Assembly: GCA_005240075.1 (NCBI GenBank)
Contig: SBBF01000009.1
Coordinates: 1 to 39,300, forward strand
Reading direction: 5' to 3'
Origin: Nitrospira sp.
GTDB taxonomy: Bacteria; UBA10199; SBBF01
Length of the DNA stretch: 39,300 nucleotides
A program made the translations under genes and the position numbers. The notes beneath the pieces were generated by a model. That model made no database searches. It worked only from the letters and a program-made list of their open reading frames with translations, and was not told the origin of the DNA. Below are positions 1 through 8,354 of the stretch, one piece after another; the stretch's first letter is position 1; every line of letters begins with the position of its first letter.

Positions 1-27
1 ATAGGGTCTCCTTTGGGGAAACCCTAT
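1..27. repeat. Hairpin at left edge
   Basis: The arms ATAGGGT and ACCCTAT pair, and an inner TCC/GGA continues the stem after one mismatch, with a short loop. No T-run follows, so it is not a convincing terminator. It may be the end of a repeat cut by the window edge. Confidence 0.4.
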
Positions 28-29
28 AA

Positions 30-115
30 ACTGCACTTTTAAAATTTAAAACTGCATTTTTAATCTTTAAATCACTGCACTTTTAAATTTTAGATGACAT
101 TTTTGAATTTTGTCT
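30..115. repeat. Degenerate AT-rich tandem repeat, about 22-bp period
   Basis: ACTGCAYTTTTAA-like units start near 30, 51 and 74, with a weaker copy near 95. The reverse complement of 53-72 matches 7027-7045 almost exactly (ATTTAAA, one optional G, then ATTAAAAATGCA). It is therefore likely a dispersed AT-rich repeat rather than unique intergenic sequence. No gene is visible between here and the promoter at 238. Confidence 0.55.
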
Positions 116-237
116 TGACTCTCAAGAAATAACGACAGTGATGATGCCATTGAACAGCGTGCCGGCCAACTTATCGATTGCGGGAACGACGATAAGCCTC
201 CAGCGACAGTCATAATTATAGAGAGCAAAATTAAATG

Positions 238-278
238 TTGACATGTGGTTATTTTACGCTGTAATTTAACCACTATGT
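238..278 (+). promoter_or_regulatory. Near-leaderless promoter with palindromic operator over the start codon
   Basis: TTGACA (238-243) and TGTAAT (260-265) are separated by 16 nt, which would place transcription start near 272, only a few bases before the ATG at 275. An inverted repeat has arms ACATGTGGTTA (241-251) and TAACCACTATGT (267-278), identical apart from one extra base. It covers the end of the -35, the -10 and the start codon. This is what an autoregulatory operator would look like, but that role is inferred. Confidence 0.55.
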
Positions 279-1426
279 ACATCCAAAGAGGTTTAACCAA
301 AATTCTTGAACAGGGCAAAAAAAGTTTTCTTCTCCTTGGCCCCCGACAGACAGGTAAATCAACCCTCATCAGCCAGCTCAAACCTGATCTCACCATCAAT
401 CTGGCCGACGAAACGACCTATCTGGAATTTGCCAGAAATCCTTCTGAACTCAAAGAACGCCTTGCCGGAAAGCCTGTACGAACTGTTTGTATCGACGAGG
501 TCCAACGTCTGCCCAGTCTTCTGAATACCTTACAGGATATTCTGGATCATCAGAAGACGTCTCTTCGGTTTTTTCTGACCGGATCAAGCGCCCGAAAATT
601 GAAAAGGGGAGGGGCCAACCTTCTTCCTGGCAGGATCCACAGCTATCATCTGGGTCCTCTTGCATCATCGGAACTGGATTATTCTCTTAATGTGCTTCAA
701 TCTCTGGCGACCGGCACTCTTCCCGGCATTTATACGGAGGATTCCAGGCAGGAACAGATCAAAACACTTCGCACCTACGCCGCCACTTATTTAAAAGAGG
801 AGATTCAGGCCGAGGCTTTGACAAGAAACCTGGAGGGGTTTTCACGTTTTTTGTTTGTGGCGGCCCAGAGCGCAGGTCATTTTCTGGATCTGGCGAGTCT
901 TGCCTCCGAGGCCCATGTTCCCAGACAGTCTGCCGTTCGTTATTTTGAAATTTTGGAAGATACTTTGGTTGTTCAACGTTGCCTCCCTTTTTCATCCAAT
1001 AGAAAAAAAAGATTGATCAAGCATCCCAAATTTTATTTTTTTGATACGGGGGTGCTCAATGCTCTTCTGGGAAGTTTCGAGGTTTCGGAAGACCGCAAAG
1101 GTCTTCTCTTCGAACATCTGTTTTTTAATCAACTTGTGGCCAGTGCCGCCAGCCAGGACACCGACATCGGGATTTACACCTACAGAACGGAACATGGGGC
1201 CGAGGTTGATTTTATTGTGGAGAACGGCAAGAAAACCTGGGCTATTGAGGTCAAGGCCTCCAAAAATGTCGGTCGGAACGACTTATCAGGGCTTAAAAAC
1301 TTCTCCTTTTTTTTCAAGAAACCCTGCTATTATAGGGTGGCGTATTGGGGAGATGTGGTGAAGGTTATCGACGACGTCACTATCATGCCGTGGCAACAAC
1401 TTTTAAAGGAAATGGAGCTCTTCTAA
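275..1426 (+). CDS. AAA_14 / DUF4143 family ATPase
   Basis: A 383-aa protein of the large AAA_14 plus DUF4143 family. The Walker A is GPRQTGKST at residues 22-30 and the Walker B is VCIDEVQ around residue 75. A GSSAR sensor-like stretch follows. The C-terminal DUF4143 part contains GAEVDFIV...WAIEVKAS, resembling the metal-binding core of PD-(D/E)XK nucleases. Family members are abundant, often mobile or strain-variable, and their cellular role is not settled. I start at ATG 275 rather than an in-frame GTG at 245, because family members begin a few residues before the P-loop helix. No Shine-Dalgarno is visible, in keeping with the near-leaderless promoter. The gene converges on a TA pair. Family assignment is secure; function is not. 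Confidence 0.85.
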   Translation: MYIQRGLTKILEQGKKSFLLLGPRQTGKSTLISQLKPDLTINLADETTYLEFARNPSELKERLAGKPVRTVCIDEVQRLPSLLNTLQDILDHQKTSLRFFLTGSSARKLKRGGANLLPGRIHSYHLGPLASSELDYSLNVLQSLATGTLPGIYTEDSRQEQIKTLRTYAATYLKEEIQAEALTRNLEGFSRFLFVAAQSAGHFLDLASLASEAHVPRQSAVRYFEILEDTLVVQRCLPFSSNRKKRLIKHPKFYFFDTGVLNALLGSFEVSEDRKGLLFEHLFFNQLVASAASQDTDIGIYTYRTEHGAEVDFIVENGKKTWAIEVKASKNVGRNDLSGLKNFSFFFKKPCYYRVAYWGDVVKVIDDVTIMPWQQLLKEMELF

Positions 1427-1427
1427 A

Positions 1428-1458
1428 ATGAGGAATGGAAATTGGACAAGTTCCTCAT
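1428..1458. other. Hairpin between convergent genes
   Basis: ATGAGGAA (1428-1435) and TTCCTCAT (1451-1458) form an 8-bp inverted repeat in the short gap between the ATPase and the HepT-like gene. There is no T-run on either strand. It could aid termination of both transcripts, but this is weak. Confidence 0.3.
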
Positions 1459-1883
1459 CAAGAGGAAGATATCGAAAAATGCCGTAAAATACAGAGGTAA
1501 AATTCCTCCACATCATGGAGGTTTTTTGTGAGAATTGATTTCAGGACCCCCGTATCAATATGGGAATAGTCATGAACGGCAATGTTCCGGAAGCCGACCA
1601 TTTTTTGAAGCCGATTGGATAACGAGGCATCGATAATCCCCTTCTTTTCCAGAAGAATAAAATTTTCCCTCAGTTCTGTCGGCAAACCTAATCCCTCATC
1701 AGCAATCACATGAGCCGCCAGATCAATACATGCCTGGATGGCCCGCTGAAGATTGAGGACAAATATTTCCTGGATGTCCAGGTCTTCCAGTTTTTCAGGG
1801 TTTCCTTCCGTTTTTTCGTTGATTCTCTTAAGGCAGTTCTGGATCTGATTCACCTTTTCAAGGACAACATCCCTATCCACCAT
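1458..1883 (-). CDS. hepT: HepT-like HEPN ribonuclease toxin
   Basis: A 141-aa all-helical HEPN-domain protein (DUF86/HepT family). The diagnostic RX4HXY motif is present as RNIAVHDY near residue 97. In studied HepT proteins this motif forms the RNase site and its tyrosine is modified by the partner MntA. I start at ATG 1883 because AGGAG sits 6 nt upstream; a longer reading to 1913 would lengthen the overlap with the partner. The gene follows the nucleotidyltransferase with an 11-nt overlap, implying translational coupling. A MntA-HepT type VII TA module is the natural reading. Chromosomal versus mobile origin cannot be judged from the sequence. Confidence 0.85.
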   Translation of the reverse strand: MVDRDVVLEKVNQIQNCLKRINEKTEGNPEKLEDLDIQEIFVLNLQRAIQACIDLAAHVIADEGLGLPTELRENFILLEKKGIIDASLSNRLQKMVGFRNIAVHDYSHIDTGVLKSILTKNLHDVEEFYLCILRHFSISSS

Positions 1884-2274
1884 AAATTCTCCTTTGCCCC
1901 AGCTTCTTTTCAATTGGGGCCCTCACTCTTTTGATGTCGTCATATTCATTCAAAGAAGAGGTAAAAAAGCTCAGCAGAAAGGATTTGTTTTTAAGAAGAA
2001 GAAGTTTTCCATGCTTGAAGATCTGGTGTTTCAAGATGGGATTGGCCCGGTTCATGACCACCAGATCAACTTCCTGATGGAGCAGACCGGATAAAGTCTC
2101 TCTCATTTCGATTTGTCGGAAGATTTCCGGCACAGAGGAGGGCTCAAACAGGACTCCAATATCCAGGTCACTTTGAGGGGTTTGACGGTTCCTGGCCACA
2201 GAACCAAACAGGTAAACTGCCGCCACACCCGGAATGGCCTCAAAAAAAGAACTGATAAGTGGTATTTTTTCCAT
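1873..2274 (-). CDS. mntA: MntA-like minimal nucleotidyltransferase antitoxin
   Basis: A 133-aa minimal nucleotidyltransferase. The GSX10DXD active-site motif is complete: GSVARN near the N-terminus, ten residues, then DLD. A downstream VDLVVM strand supplies the third acidic residue usual in the fold. MntA proteins neutralise HepT by adding AMP to its active-site tyrosine. I use ATG 2274; a TTG at 2283 is also in frame and neither has a clear ribosome-binding site. The C-terminal tail (LNEYDDIKRVRAP) overlaps the hepT start. The pair points away from the large lipoprotein operon. Confidence 0.82.
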   Translation of the reverse strand: MEKIPLISSFFEAIPGVAAVYLFGSVARNRQTPQSDLDIGVLFEPSSVPEIFRQIEMRETLSGLLHQEVDLVVMNRANPILKHQIFKHGKLLLLKNKSFLLSFFTSSLNEYDDIKRVRAPIEKKLGQRRIYGG

Positions 2275-2412
2275 TAATAACAACTATAAGAGAACTTCTA
2301 GTTTAAATCCAGCTCACTTTTTGACCCACCGCGTCATAACCCTCAAAATTTTTTTTAAAAATTGAAAATTGTTAGCAACTTTTTTGAAAGTTTGCCGAAA
2401 ACACTATTAGAT

Positions 2413-5400
2413 ATGACTCTATTTGGGGTGGACAATCAAAACAGATACTTAGCTCTTTTTCTGTCGGTTTTCCTCAGTGCTCTCTCTTTTACAGCCTGTG
2501 TGGGGGGGGGACAGCAGGAGAACTCAGGGGAAATCCCCTTTATTGACACCCCGGTGGGGGAGGAAGGGGAATATGACCCAACCTCAGGCGAACCGCATGA
2601 TCCTGATCCCGATGGGGCTGGCGAACAGTGCGAAAACCTGGATACCATTTCCATCAGCCCCACCTCCATCAGTTTTGGTTTAAGCGAATTCAATCATCTG
2701 GAATGCCAAACCGTAGCGGTCAATCCCTGTGTCAGTTTTAACGCGGAGATTGATGACTCGTCAGACAGCCAGTTTGTGCTCTACTCCCAAGACGACGCGG
2801 AAGTGACCGGACGACTGACTGACCAGCAGGAAACCCTGCAAGTTTGCTACACACGGACCGAAACCGGTTCCCATACGGGGCGGGTGAACATTGTCATGTC
2901 GTCCGGATCAGCCACCTATGCGTATGGGGTTCCCTTGACCGGCAGTACGGTTGATTCTCTGTTCAATATTACCTCTCCTACAGACGGACAACTTGTTTGG
3001 GAACATGATGGAATCAGCCAGTACGATTCTGCCTCAGATTCATTTGTTCTTTCTGCCGCAGGAACTGTTAATTCGGACCTTCAGTCTATTTTATCGGACA
3101 GCAACGTGACTGTGGAGGTGGATGGAACAGCACAAACGTTGACTTTGGGGGATGATTATTCTTTTTCCACATCCATTGCCATTCCTTCCAGCCCCGATGT
3201 TTACCCGGTTAATTTTTCCATGGAGACCTCTCATGGAACATTAACGACAACTAAAAACGTCATCCGTTTTTATAGGCCGGACGGAAGTCTGGAAATTCGC
3301 GATGCCAGCGGCGATGTAGTCAGCGCTGTGGCGGCGACCGACGCGAAGAATACTGATTCGTCGGTCTTAACGGCCGGCATTGTTATTGACAACCTGGATG
3401 TCTCCGGCCCCCGCGCGGAACATCCGGTGGAAATGACTCTTTCCATTACCAGTCCCGAAGGAAAAATCACCAAATACACCGGAAGCGACTGGGAAGAAAC
3501 AACCGATGAGGTATCCCCCATCAATTTTTACGTTGAAGATTTTGATTTTGGCGGCGAGGAGGACGAAGAAGGGGTGAGTGGCATGTGTCCTTCTTCTTTT
3601 TCGGATCAAACAACCACGTATTGTATTCCTCTCCCCCCCACAGCCAACCTGGGGCGTGGAACCAATGTATTAACCGCCACCCTGTGCAATGAATATACCG
3701 ATTATGAAGCGGGCTGTGTGACAGCCACGACTTCGCTGGTGGTGGACAATGATGTGCCGGTGATTACCGTCAGCACGCCGGTGGAAAATACCTACTATGA
3801 CATTTACGGTCAAAGCGGCGCGATGGTTACGGTTACAGGCACTCTTGAAAATTTTGTGAAGGAGGAAGAAACCACGGCGGAGGATGGAACTATTTCCACC
3901 ACCTGTCTGGCCAAACTCTGGGTGAACACCTCGATCAGTCAGACCGCCATTGATTTGTGCGACTACCTGACGATTATTTCCAGCGAAGACCAAAACTCCA
4001 CCAGTGGCAACAGTGGCAATATCCGCAAAGCTAGTTTTAGCCTCGATCTCAACTTTACCGGCGATGCCAATGGCTACAACAAGCTGACCCTTTACACCAA
4101 TCTGATCTACATCCAGGTGGAAGACAGCAAAAGCCATGTGGCTTACAAAACCCGCAGTTTCCAGATTGGGTCGTTGAATGAGTCGACCATCAAGACCTCC
4201 AGTTCGGGGGCCACCCCAAAACTTTCTCTGACAGGGGATTTAACGTCCGGGCAGTTGGGGGAAATCTCTCAGCTTGATGGAAGCACGATCCGGACTCCCT
4301 TGATGCTGAATGTAACAGAAGCAACGGTTCAAGATCCGAAGATCATCGCGGTTGTTGAAAAAATTCTGAATGACAATGTTAAATTTGCCGATGTTGTCCA
4401 GGGGGGGGTTCTTCCTGGAGATGAAGATGGGGATAATGTTGAAGATCAGGGGGAGAATATCGACTTTGAGGCGGAGTTTGACTATGACGAAGGGGATAAT
4501 TTTTACGATCTGGATTACGAAACTCAGAAAAAATGGATCTGGCAGAATCTTCATGCCAGCATGCCGCAGAAGGTAAGGGCGTTAAGTCGTTACCGTACCC
4601 TTCTGGCCTTGAGGGATGAAGCCGATCCCGGAAATCTCGAAAATGTTTTTTTCAAAGATGAATGCGGTCAAAGCGACCCGAATGATTTTGAAACAGGCTG
4701 GAATGTGGCCTGTGATTCCTGTGGAAACAAGCTTTCAACAGCACTCGTCACTTACAATACTCTTCAGTATATCTACGAGGGTATTTTGGAAGATGAAACG
4801 ATAACCAATCAGCGAGTCTGGCCTACTGCATTAGGTAATTCGGTGGATGCCGATGATACCGTTCAGGGCAAGTGGAAGATAGGTTCGTTAAATCTTAAGA
4901 ATGATGGTTATATCGATGCCGATGTTTGTATTGTGGGCGAAGGGGATGTGGTTGAAGGGTGTGACGATGTAGCAGACAATAATCATCATGAACCTGCATT
5001 TTGGGGGCATGTAGCGGCCATCGGGTTGATTGAAAAAGGGATTACCGGTTTGGAGAATGACCCGGTTCTTCCGCTGATCTGGAATGTTGGCAAAGTGAGG
5101 ATCACTTTCAAGAATGTTCTCCAGATCAAGAAAGAAAAATTATCTGACAGCACCTATACGAACAAGTTTATTATTCATGAAGATAAGATCATTGATGGCT
5201 TAAGCGGTTCTATCCAGTTGGAGCCTTACCTCGAATGCGCCGAATATTACGACGAAAAATTTGGAAAGGAGACCCCCGATCCTGTCGGTTGCATTAAGAC
5301 TGATGAGGGCTATAAAGGTGAAATATACCCTGTTATTATTGATCGCACCGCCCTCCAAGGAGCTGAGGCCTATTATCACATGTCTGAAGAGGGGAATAAC

Positions 5401-7017
5401 CTCTTTCTTTTGGATATTCTTTATTCGGAGCTTTTAAAAACTTTTAAGGGGATGGTTTCCTGCATGGATGATGAGCTGGTGAACCCTTTGATCAATCCGG
5501 CTGTTTTTGAATACCCGGCGTGGGTTTCTGAAGATGTGAAGGTGGATGAATTATCTCTGGCGCTCGATAGCACGGATGATGGGATGAGTGTGACTCTTAA
5601 GGAAGATGCGGAAGATCCCCAATTTTATTTTACCCCTAATCTTACGGAAGCCGATATTGTGATAGAGGATGGAGGCTTAAGCTTAAAACTCCCGATGACT
5701 TTGGGCGCAGGCGACGTTTCCACCCTGCGCCTCTTTTCACTGCTCGGTTCTTCCGGCGCCGACACGCGCGCCAACGGCTATATGTACCGCGATCCCTCCG
5801 CCGAATCGGCCGAGGCGCTGGAATCGCTGGCCAACATTTCCAAAGTAGAGGACGAACCCTATCTGGGACTGTCCCTTGGCCTGGAAGAAGTAGGCAACTC
5901 CGCCCTGCATGTGTTGTTCAGGAAGGGTTTGAAGAGTGTCTTGGAACTGGTTTCTCAGGATCTGGTGGATGATCTGAATATGCAGTCCAACTACACCATT
6001 GGGATTGACAAAGTGATTTTGGGGAATTTTGGCTTATGCGGTCAATTAGCTGGAGGTCTCGCTAGTACAGACCTTGCTGTCCAGACTTTCTTCCCCTATA
6101 TCAGCACCTTTTTCGGGGATCATATAGCTACTCACTGGGATATTACTCTCGATAAAAATTCTCCTCCTACTCTGGCCTTATTGCCCATAGAAGGTGATGA
6201 CAAAGCTGTGATGCTCCAGCTGGGTCTTTCCAATGTTCAAATTGATGTTAAATCGCTCAAAGAACATACCGAGACCGATCCCCCGACCTACGAAATACTC
6301 AATTCCGTAGTCAAATTACGTTTGGATGGACTCATTCGTATCGTCCTTTACTACAATAATGATCCAAGCTCTGAGGATTCAAAAATACTGAAAGTCTATA
6401 TCCTCCCTTTTGATGAGACTCCTTTCTATGTGAGTGTCATCAACCGGGGGTACACCTATGACGATTCAGAAGTGATTGGGCAATTGACTGATCAAATCCT
6501 TGATGCTGCTTTTGATATTGCGGCTAAGTCTTACGAATTAGGGGGCGTGGCTGATGGGAGTATCGAGATTCCCCTCCCTAATTCGGCAGTTGGCTTTGAT
6601 TCAATGGAGGTAGTTAATAATATACGCCAAGAAGCCAATGACGAGTGCACTGAAGGAGAAGAGCCTCAGTATTATTCAGAAACATCCGAAGCCACCAAAG
6701 ATGGGGATGAAAATGATGATGAGGGGGGCAAGGATGGCGAATCCAGCAGTTCTCATCCATCTCTATCCCTGGAAAACATTAAAATAAGTACGCCGCCTAG
6801 TGAGATTTTTCCCCTGGATGGTCCTTGTTTTATTCTCAACGTCAAACCAGACAACGATATTGAGGAAGCGCTGTGTGATGTGGGCATTCAAGATATCCAA
6901 TTTGGAGAGGGGTATCCCGATATTATTTTTGATTCTGATAACGGGTATCTTCATTTTTCAACCAAACTGTTGATGGAAATCTATGACTGGTTGGCGGAGG
7001 AGGTGAGCACAGAATGA
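2413..7017 (+). CDS. Giant acidic lipoprotein with Ig-like domains, unknown function
   Basis: A 1534-aa secreted lipoprotein. The signal peptide runs from residue 1 to a lipobox ending SFTAC, with the lipidated Cys at 29. A Gly/Asp/Pro-rich linker follows, then an Ig-like sandwich (ISISPTSISFG...) resembling ASH or choice-of-anchor-D domains, and further beta-rich segments to about residue 600. Two acidic low-complexity tracts stand out (near nt 4420-4500 and 6690-6740). The rest is beta-rich and has no fold I recognise. Many Asp/Glu residues suggest calcium-dependent folding outside the inner membrane. ATG 2413 gives a compact signal peptide; an in-frame TTG at 2362 would add 17 residues. 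It leads a three-gene operon and overlaps the next gene by 4 nt. Role unknown; surface structure or adhesion is a guess. Confidence 0.8.
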   Translation: MTLFGVDNQNRYLALFLSVFLSALSFTACVGGGQQENSGEIPFIDTPVGEEGEYDPTSGEPHDPDPDGAGEQCENLDTISISPTSISFGLSEFNHLECQTVAVNPCVSFNAEIDDSSDSQFVLYSQDDAEVTGRLTDQQETLQVCYTRTETGSHTGRVNIVMSSGSATYAYGVPLTGSTVDSLFNITSPTDGQLVWEHDGISQYDSASDSFVLSAAGTVNSDLQSILSDSNVTVEVDGTAQTLTLGDDYSFSTSIAIPSSPDVYPVNFSMETSHGTLTTTKNVIRFYRPDGSLEIRDASGDVVSAVAATDAKNTDSSVLTAGIVIDNLDVSGPRAEHPVEMTLSITSPEGKITKYTGSDWEETTDEVSPINFYVEDFDFGGEEDEEGVSGMCPSSFSDQTTTYCIPLPPTANLGRGTNVLTATLCNEYTDYEAGCVTATTSLVVDNDVPVITVSTPVENTYYDIYGQSGAMVTVTGTLENFVKEEETTAEDGTISTTCLAKLWVNTSISQTAIDLCDYLTIISSEDQNSTSGNSGNIRKASFSLDLNFTGDANGYNKLTLYTNLIYIQVEDSKSHVAYKTRSFQIGSLNESTIKTSSSGATPKLSLTGDLTSGQLGEISQLDGSTIRTPLMLNVTEATVQDPKIIAVVEKILNDNVKFADVVQGGVLPGDEDGDNVEDQGENIDFEAEFDYDEGDNFYDLDYETQKKWIWQNLHASMPQKVRALSRYRTLLALRDEADPGNLENVFFKDECGQSDPNDFETGWNVACDSCGNKLSTALVTYNTLQYIYEGILEDETITNQRVWPTALGNSVDADDTVQGKWKIGSLNLKNDGYIDADVCIVGEGDVVEGCDDVADNNHHEPAFWGHVAAIGLIEKGITGLENDPVLPLIWNVGKVRITFKNVLQIKKEKLSDSTYTNKFIIHEDKIIDGLSGSIQLEPYLECAEYYDEKFGKETPDPVGCIKTDEGYKGEIYPVIIDRTALQGAEAYYHMSEEGNNLFLLDILYSELLKTFKGMVSCMDDELVNPLINPAVFEYPAWVSEDVKVDELSLALDSTDDGMSVTLKEDAEDPQFYFTPNLTEADIVIEDGGLSLKLPMTLGAGDVSTLRLFSLLGSSGADTRANGYMYRDPSAESAEALESLANISKVEDEPYLGLSLGLEEVGNSALHVLFRKGLKSVLELVSQDLVDDLNMQSNYTIGIDKVILGNFGLCGQLAGGLASTDLAVQTFFPYISTFFGDHIATHWDITLDKNSPPTLALLPIEGDDKAVMLQLGLSNVQIDVKSLKEHTETDPPTYEILNSVVKLRLDGLIRIVLYYNNDPSSEDSKILKVYILPFDETPFYVSVINRGYTYDDSEVIGQLTDQILDAAFDIAAKSYELGGVADGSIEIPLPNSAVGFDSMEVVNNIRQEANDECTEGEEPQYYSETSEATKDGDENDDEGGKDGESSSSHPSLSLENIKISTPPSEIFPLDGPCFILNVKPDNDIEEALCDVGIQDIQFGEGYPDIIFDSDNGYLHFSTKLLMEIYDWLAEEVSTE

Positions 7018-8348
7018 TAACGCAAAATTTAAAATTAAAAATGCAAAATTATAATTCAAAATTCAAAAAATTTTTTAATTTTGCCTTATTGTTTTTCATT
7101 TTTAATTTTTCATTTTTAATTAATTCCTGCTCTTCCCTCTTTGGCAATGGAAGCGAAGGTGAGGGGGCTTCATCCATTAATGATATTGCAATCTCTAATG
7201 AGATCATCAGCTTTGAATCATCCGGCGGCCAAACAGATTACCATACAGTCTCTTTCAAAAATTTGTCGGATTCTCCTATTACCGTTACAAATATTATTTT
7301 CTACCATAATCTTTGTTCTGCTTTTTCTCTTTACAGTATTACTGACCAGACCGGACAGATGCTTCTGGATGGTAGTGAACCGATCAATTTTACGGTGGGA
7401 GCCGGAGCGACGGTTTACTTGCATCTGGCCTATTGCCCTCCTGAGTGTATTTACAGCGACTACGATACAACTCTGTTCATCTATTATGAGGATAATTCTG
7501 GAAACCAAGTAACCTACGTAACTTTACAGTCTTCTCCGGCTGGCGGCGTTTGCCGCGATGTTTTGGTTTGTGAAGAAGATCCTTTTGCCTTTGAATATAA
7601 ACCTGAAGTTTTTGGCCAGGGACTGCCTGAAACAGGAGATTATTATTTTCGCATCAATAAAATGCATGCCTATCTGTATCCTGTTTCAGCTCCTGAAAAC
7701 ATCAAAGTGATCGGCACCGATATCAATATTGATCCTGACATGTTTCAGTCTCCTTATTTAAAAGTAAGTCTTGATGATGTTCAGGGGAATGGAACTCTCT
7801 ATCAGATTGAGGAATGTTCCCAATTTATCATTCCGGCACCCGAGGATGATCCCTACTTTGCGGGAGCCGACACTCAATTAACAACAAAGGATAATACCTT
7901 TTTTGTCCTGGATGAAGATGGGAATTTGGAAGTTGATGAATTGGTGATAACCCTTCTTACGGAAAATATAGACAGCTCTGAGCTGGGTTCTCCATCTCCA
8001 TTGCCGGATGATAATGGGACATTTCAGATTTCTCTTAAAGTGACTTTAACAACGGATGCAACGCCTGAAGATCAGTATTTAGGAAGCCTGCTGGATAGTA
8101 GTGACTATTATGATGGGATTATGAATCTGATCGATTCCGATGATGATGGACAATACCAGCTTCAGGGAACTGCTCTGAGCGGTGATGATGCCACTATTAC
8201 TCTTGTGGCCCGAGGGGAGTTTACCAACGAGGATGACGACTTTATCGGTGAGGAGACCGTCGGAACAATTCTTTTGGAGGATGAAGCCTATATTTATGTC
8301 CAGATTGAGGCGACACTGGTGACACGTGTAGGATCTCTTGAGGACTAA
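7014..8348 (+). CDS. Acidic lipoprotein with ASH-like domain, unknown function
   Basis: A 444-aa lipoprotein that starts in an ATGA overlap with the preceding gene, so the two are probably translationally coupled. The signal peptide is very Phe/Asn/Lys-rich, ends in LINSC and lipidates Cys 39. An in-frame ATG at 7041 would give a more usual 30-residue signal (lipidated Cys 30). The signal-peptide DNA is made almost wholly of an AT-rich inverted repeat. Residues about 55-165 form an Ig-like sandwich (IISFESSGGQTDYHTVSFKN) like ASH or choice-of-anchor-D domains, with a few cysteines. The remainder is Asp-rich beta sequence (LDEDGNLEVDE, DSDDDGQYQL) with calcium-binding-like loops. It is the middle gene of the three-lipoprotein operon. 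Function unknown. Confidence 0.8.
   Translation: MITQNLKLKMQNYNSKFKKFFNFALLFFIFNFSFLINSCSSLFGNGSEGEGASSINDIAISNEIISFESSGGQTDYHTVSFKNLSDSPITVTNIIFYHNLCSAFSLYSITDQTGQMLLDGSEPINFTVGAGATVYLHLAYCPPECIYSDYDTTLFIYYEDNSGNQVTYVTLQSSPAGGVCRDVLVCEEDPFAFEYKPEVFGQGLPETGDYYFRINKMHAYLYPVSAPENIKVIGTDINIDPDMFQSPYLKVSLDDVQGNGTLYQIEECSQFIIPAPEDDPYFAGADTQLTTKDNTFFVLDEDGNLEVDELVITLLTENIDSSELGSPSPLPDDNGTFQISLKVTLTTDATPEDQYLGSLLDSSDYYDGIMNLIDSDDDGQYQLQGTALSGDDATITLVARGEFTNEDDDFIGEETVGTILLEDEAYIYVQIEATLVTRVGSLED
7021..7127. repeat. AT-rich inverted repeat inside a signal-peptide coding region
   Basis: The left half (7024-7070) carries AAAATTAAAAATGCAAAATT-type units. The right half (7081-7125) carries their complement as two TTTTTCATTTTTAATT-like units. 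The segment 7027-7045 matches the reverse complement of 53-72 near the left edge. The repeat lies within coding sequence and supplies most of the lipoprotein signal peptide. Confidence 0.5.
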
Positions 8349-8354
8349 AAATTT

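Noticed and set aside
3670-4137. Minus-strand frame of 155 codons inside the giant lipoprotein gene
   Set aside because: Shadow of acidic, repetitive coding sequence; no translation signals.
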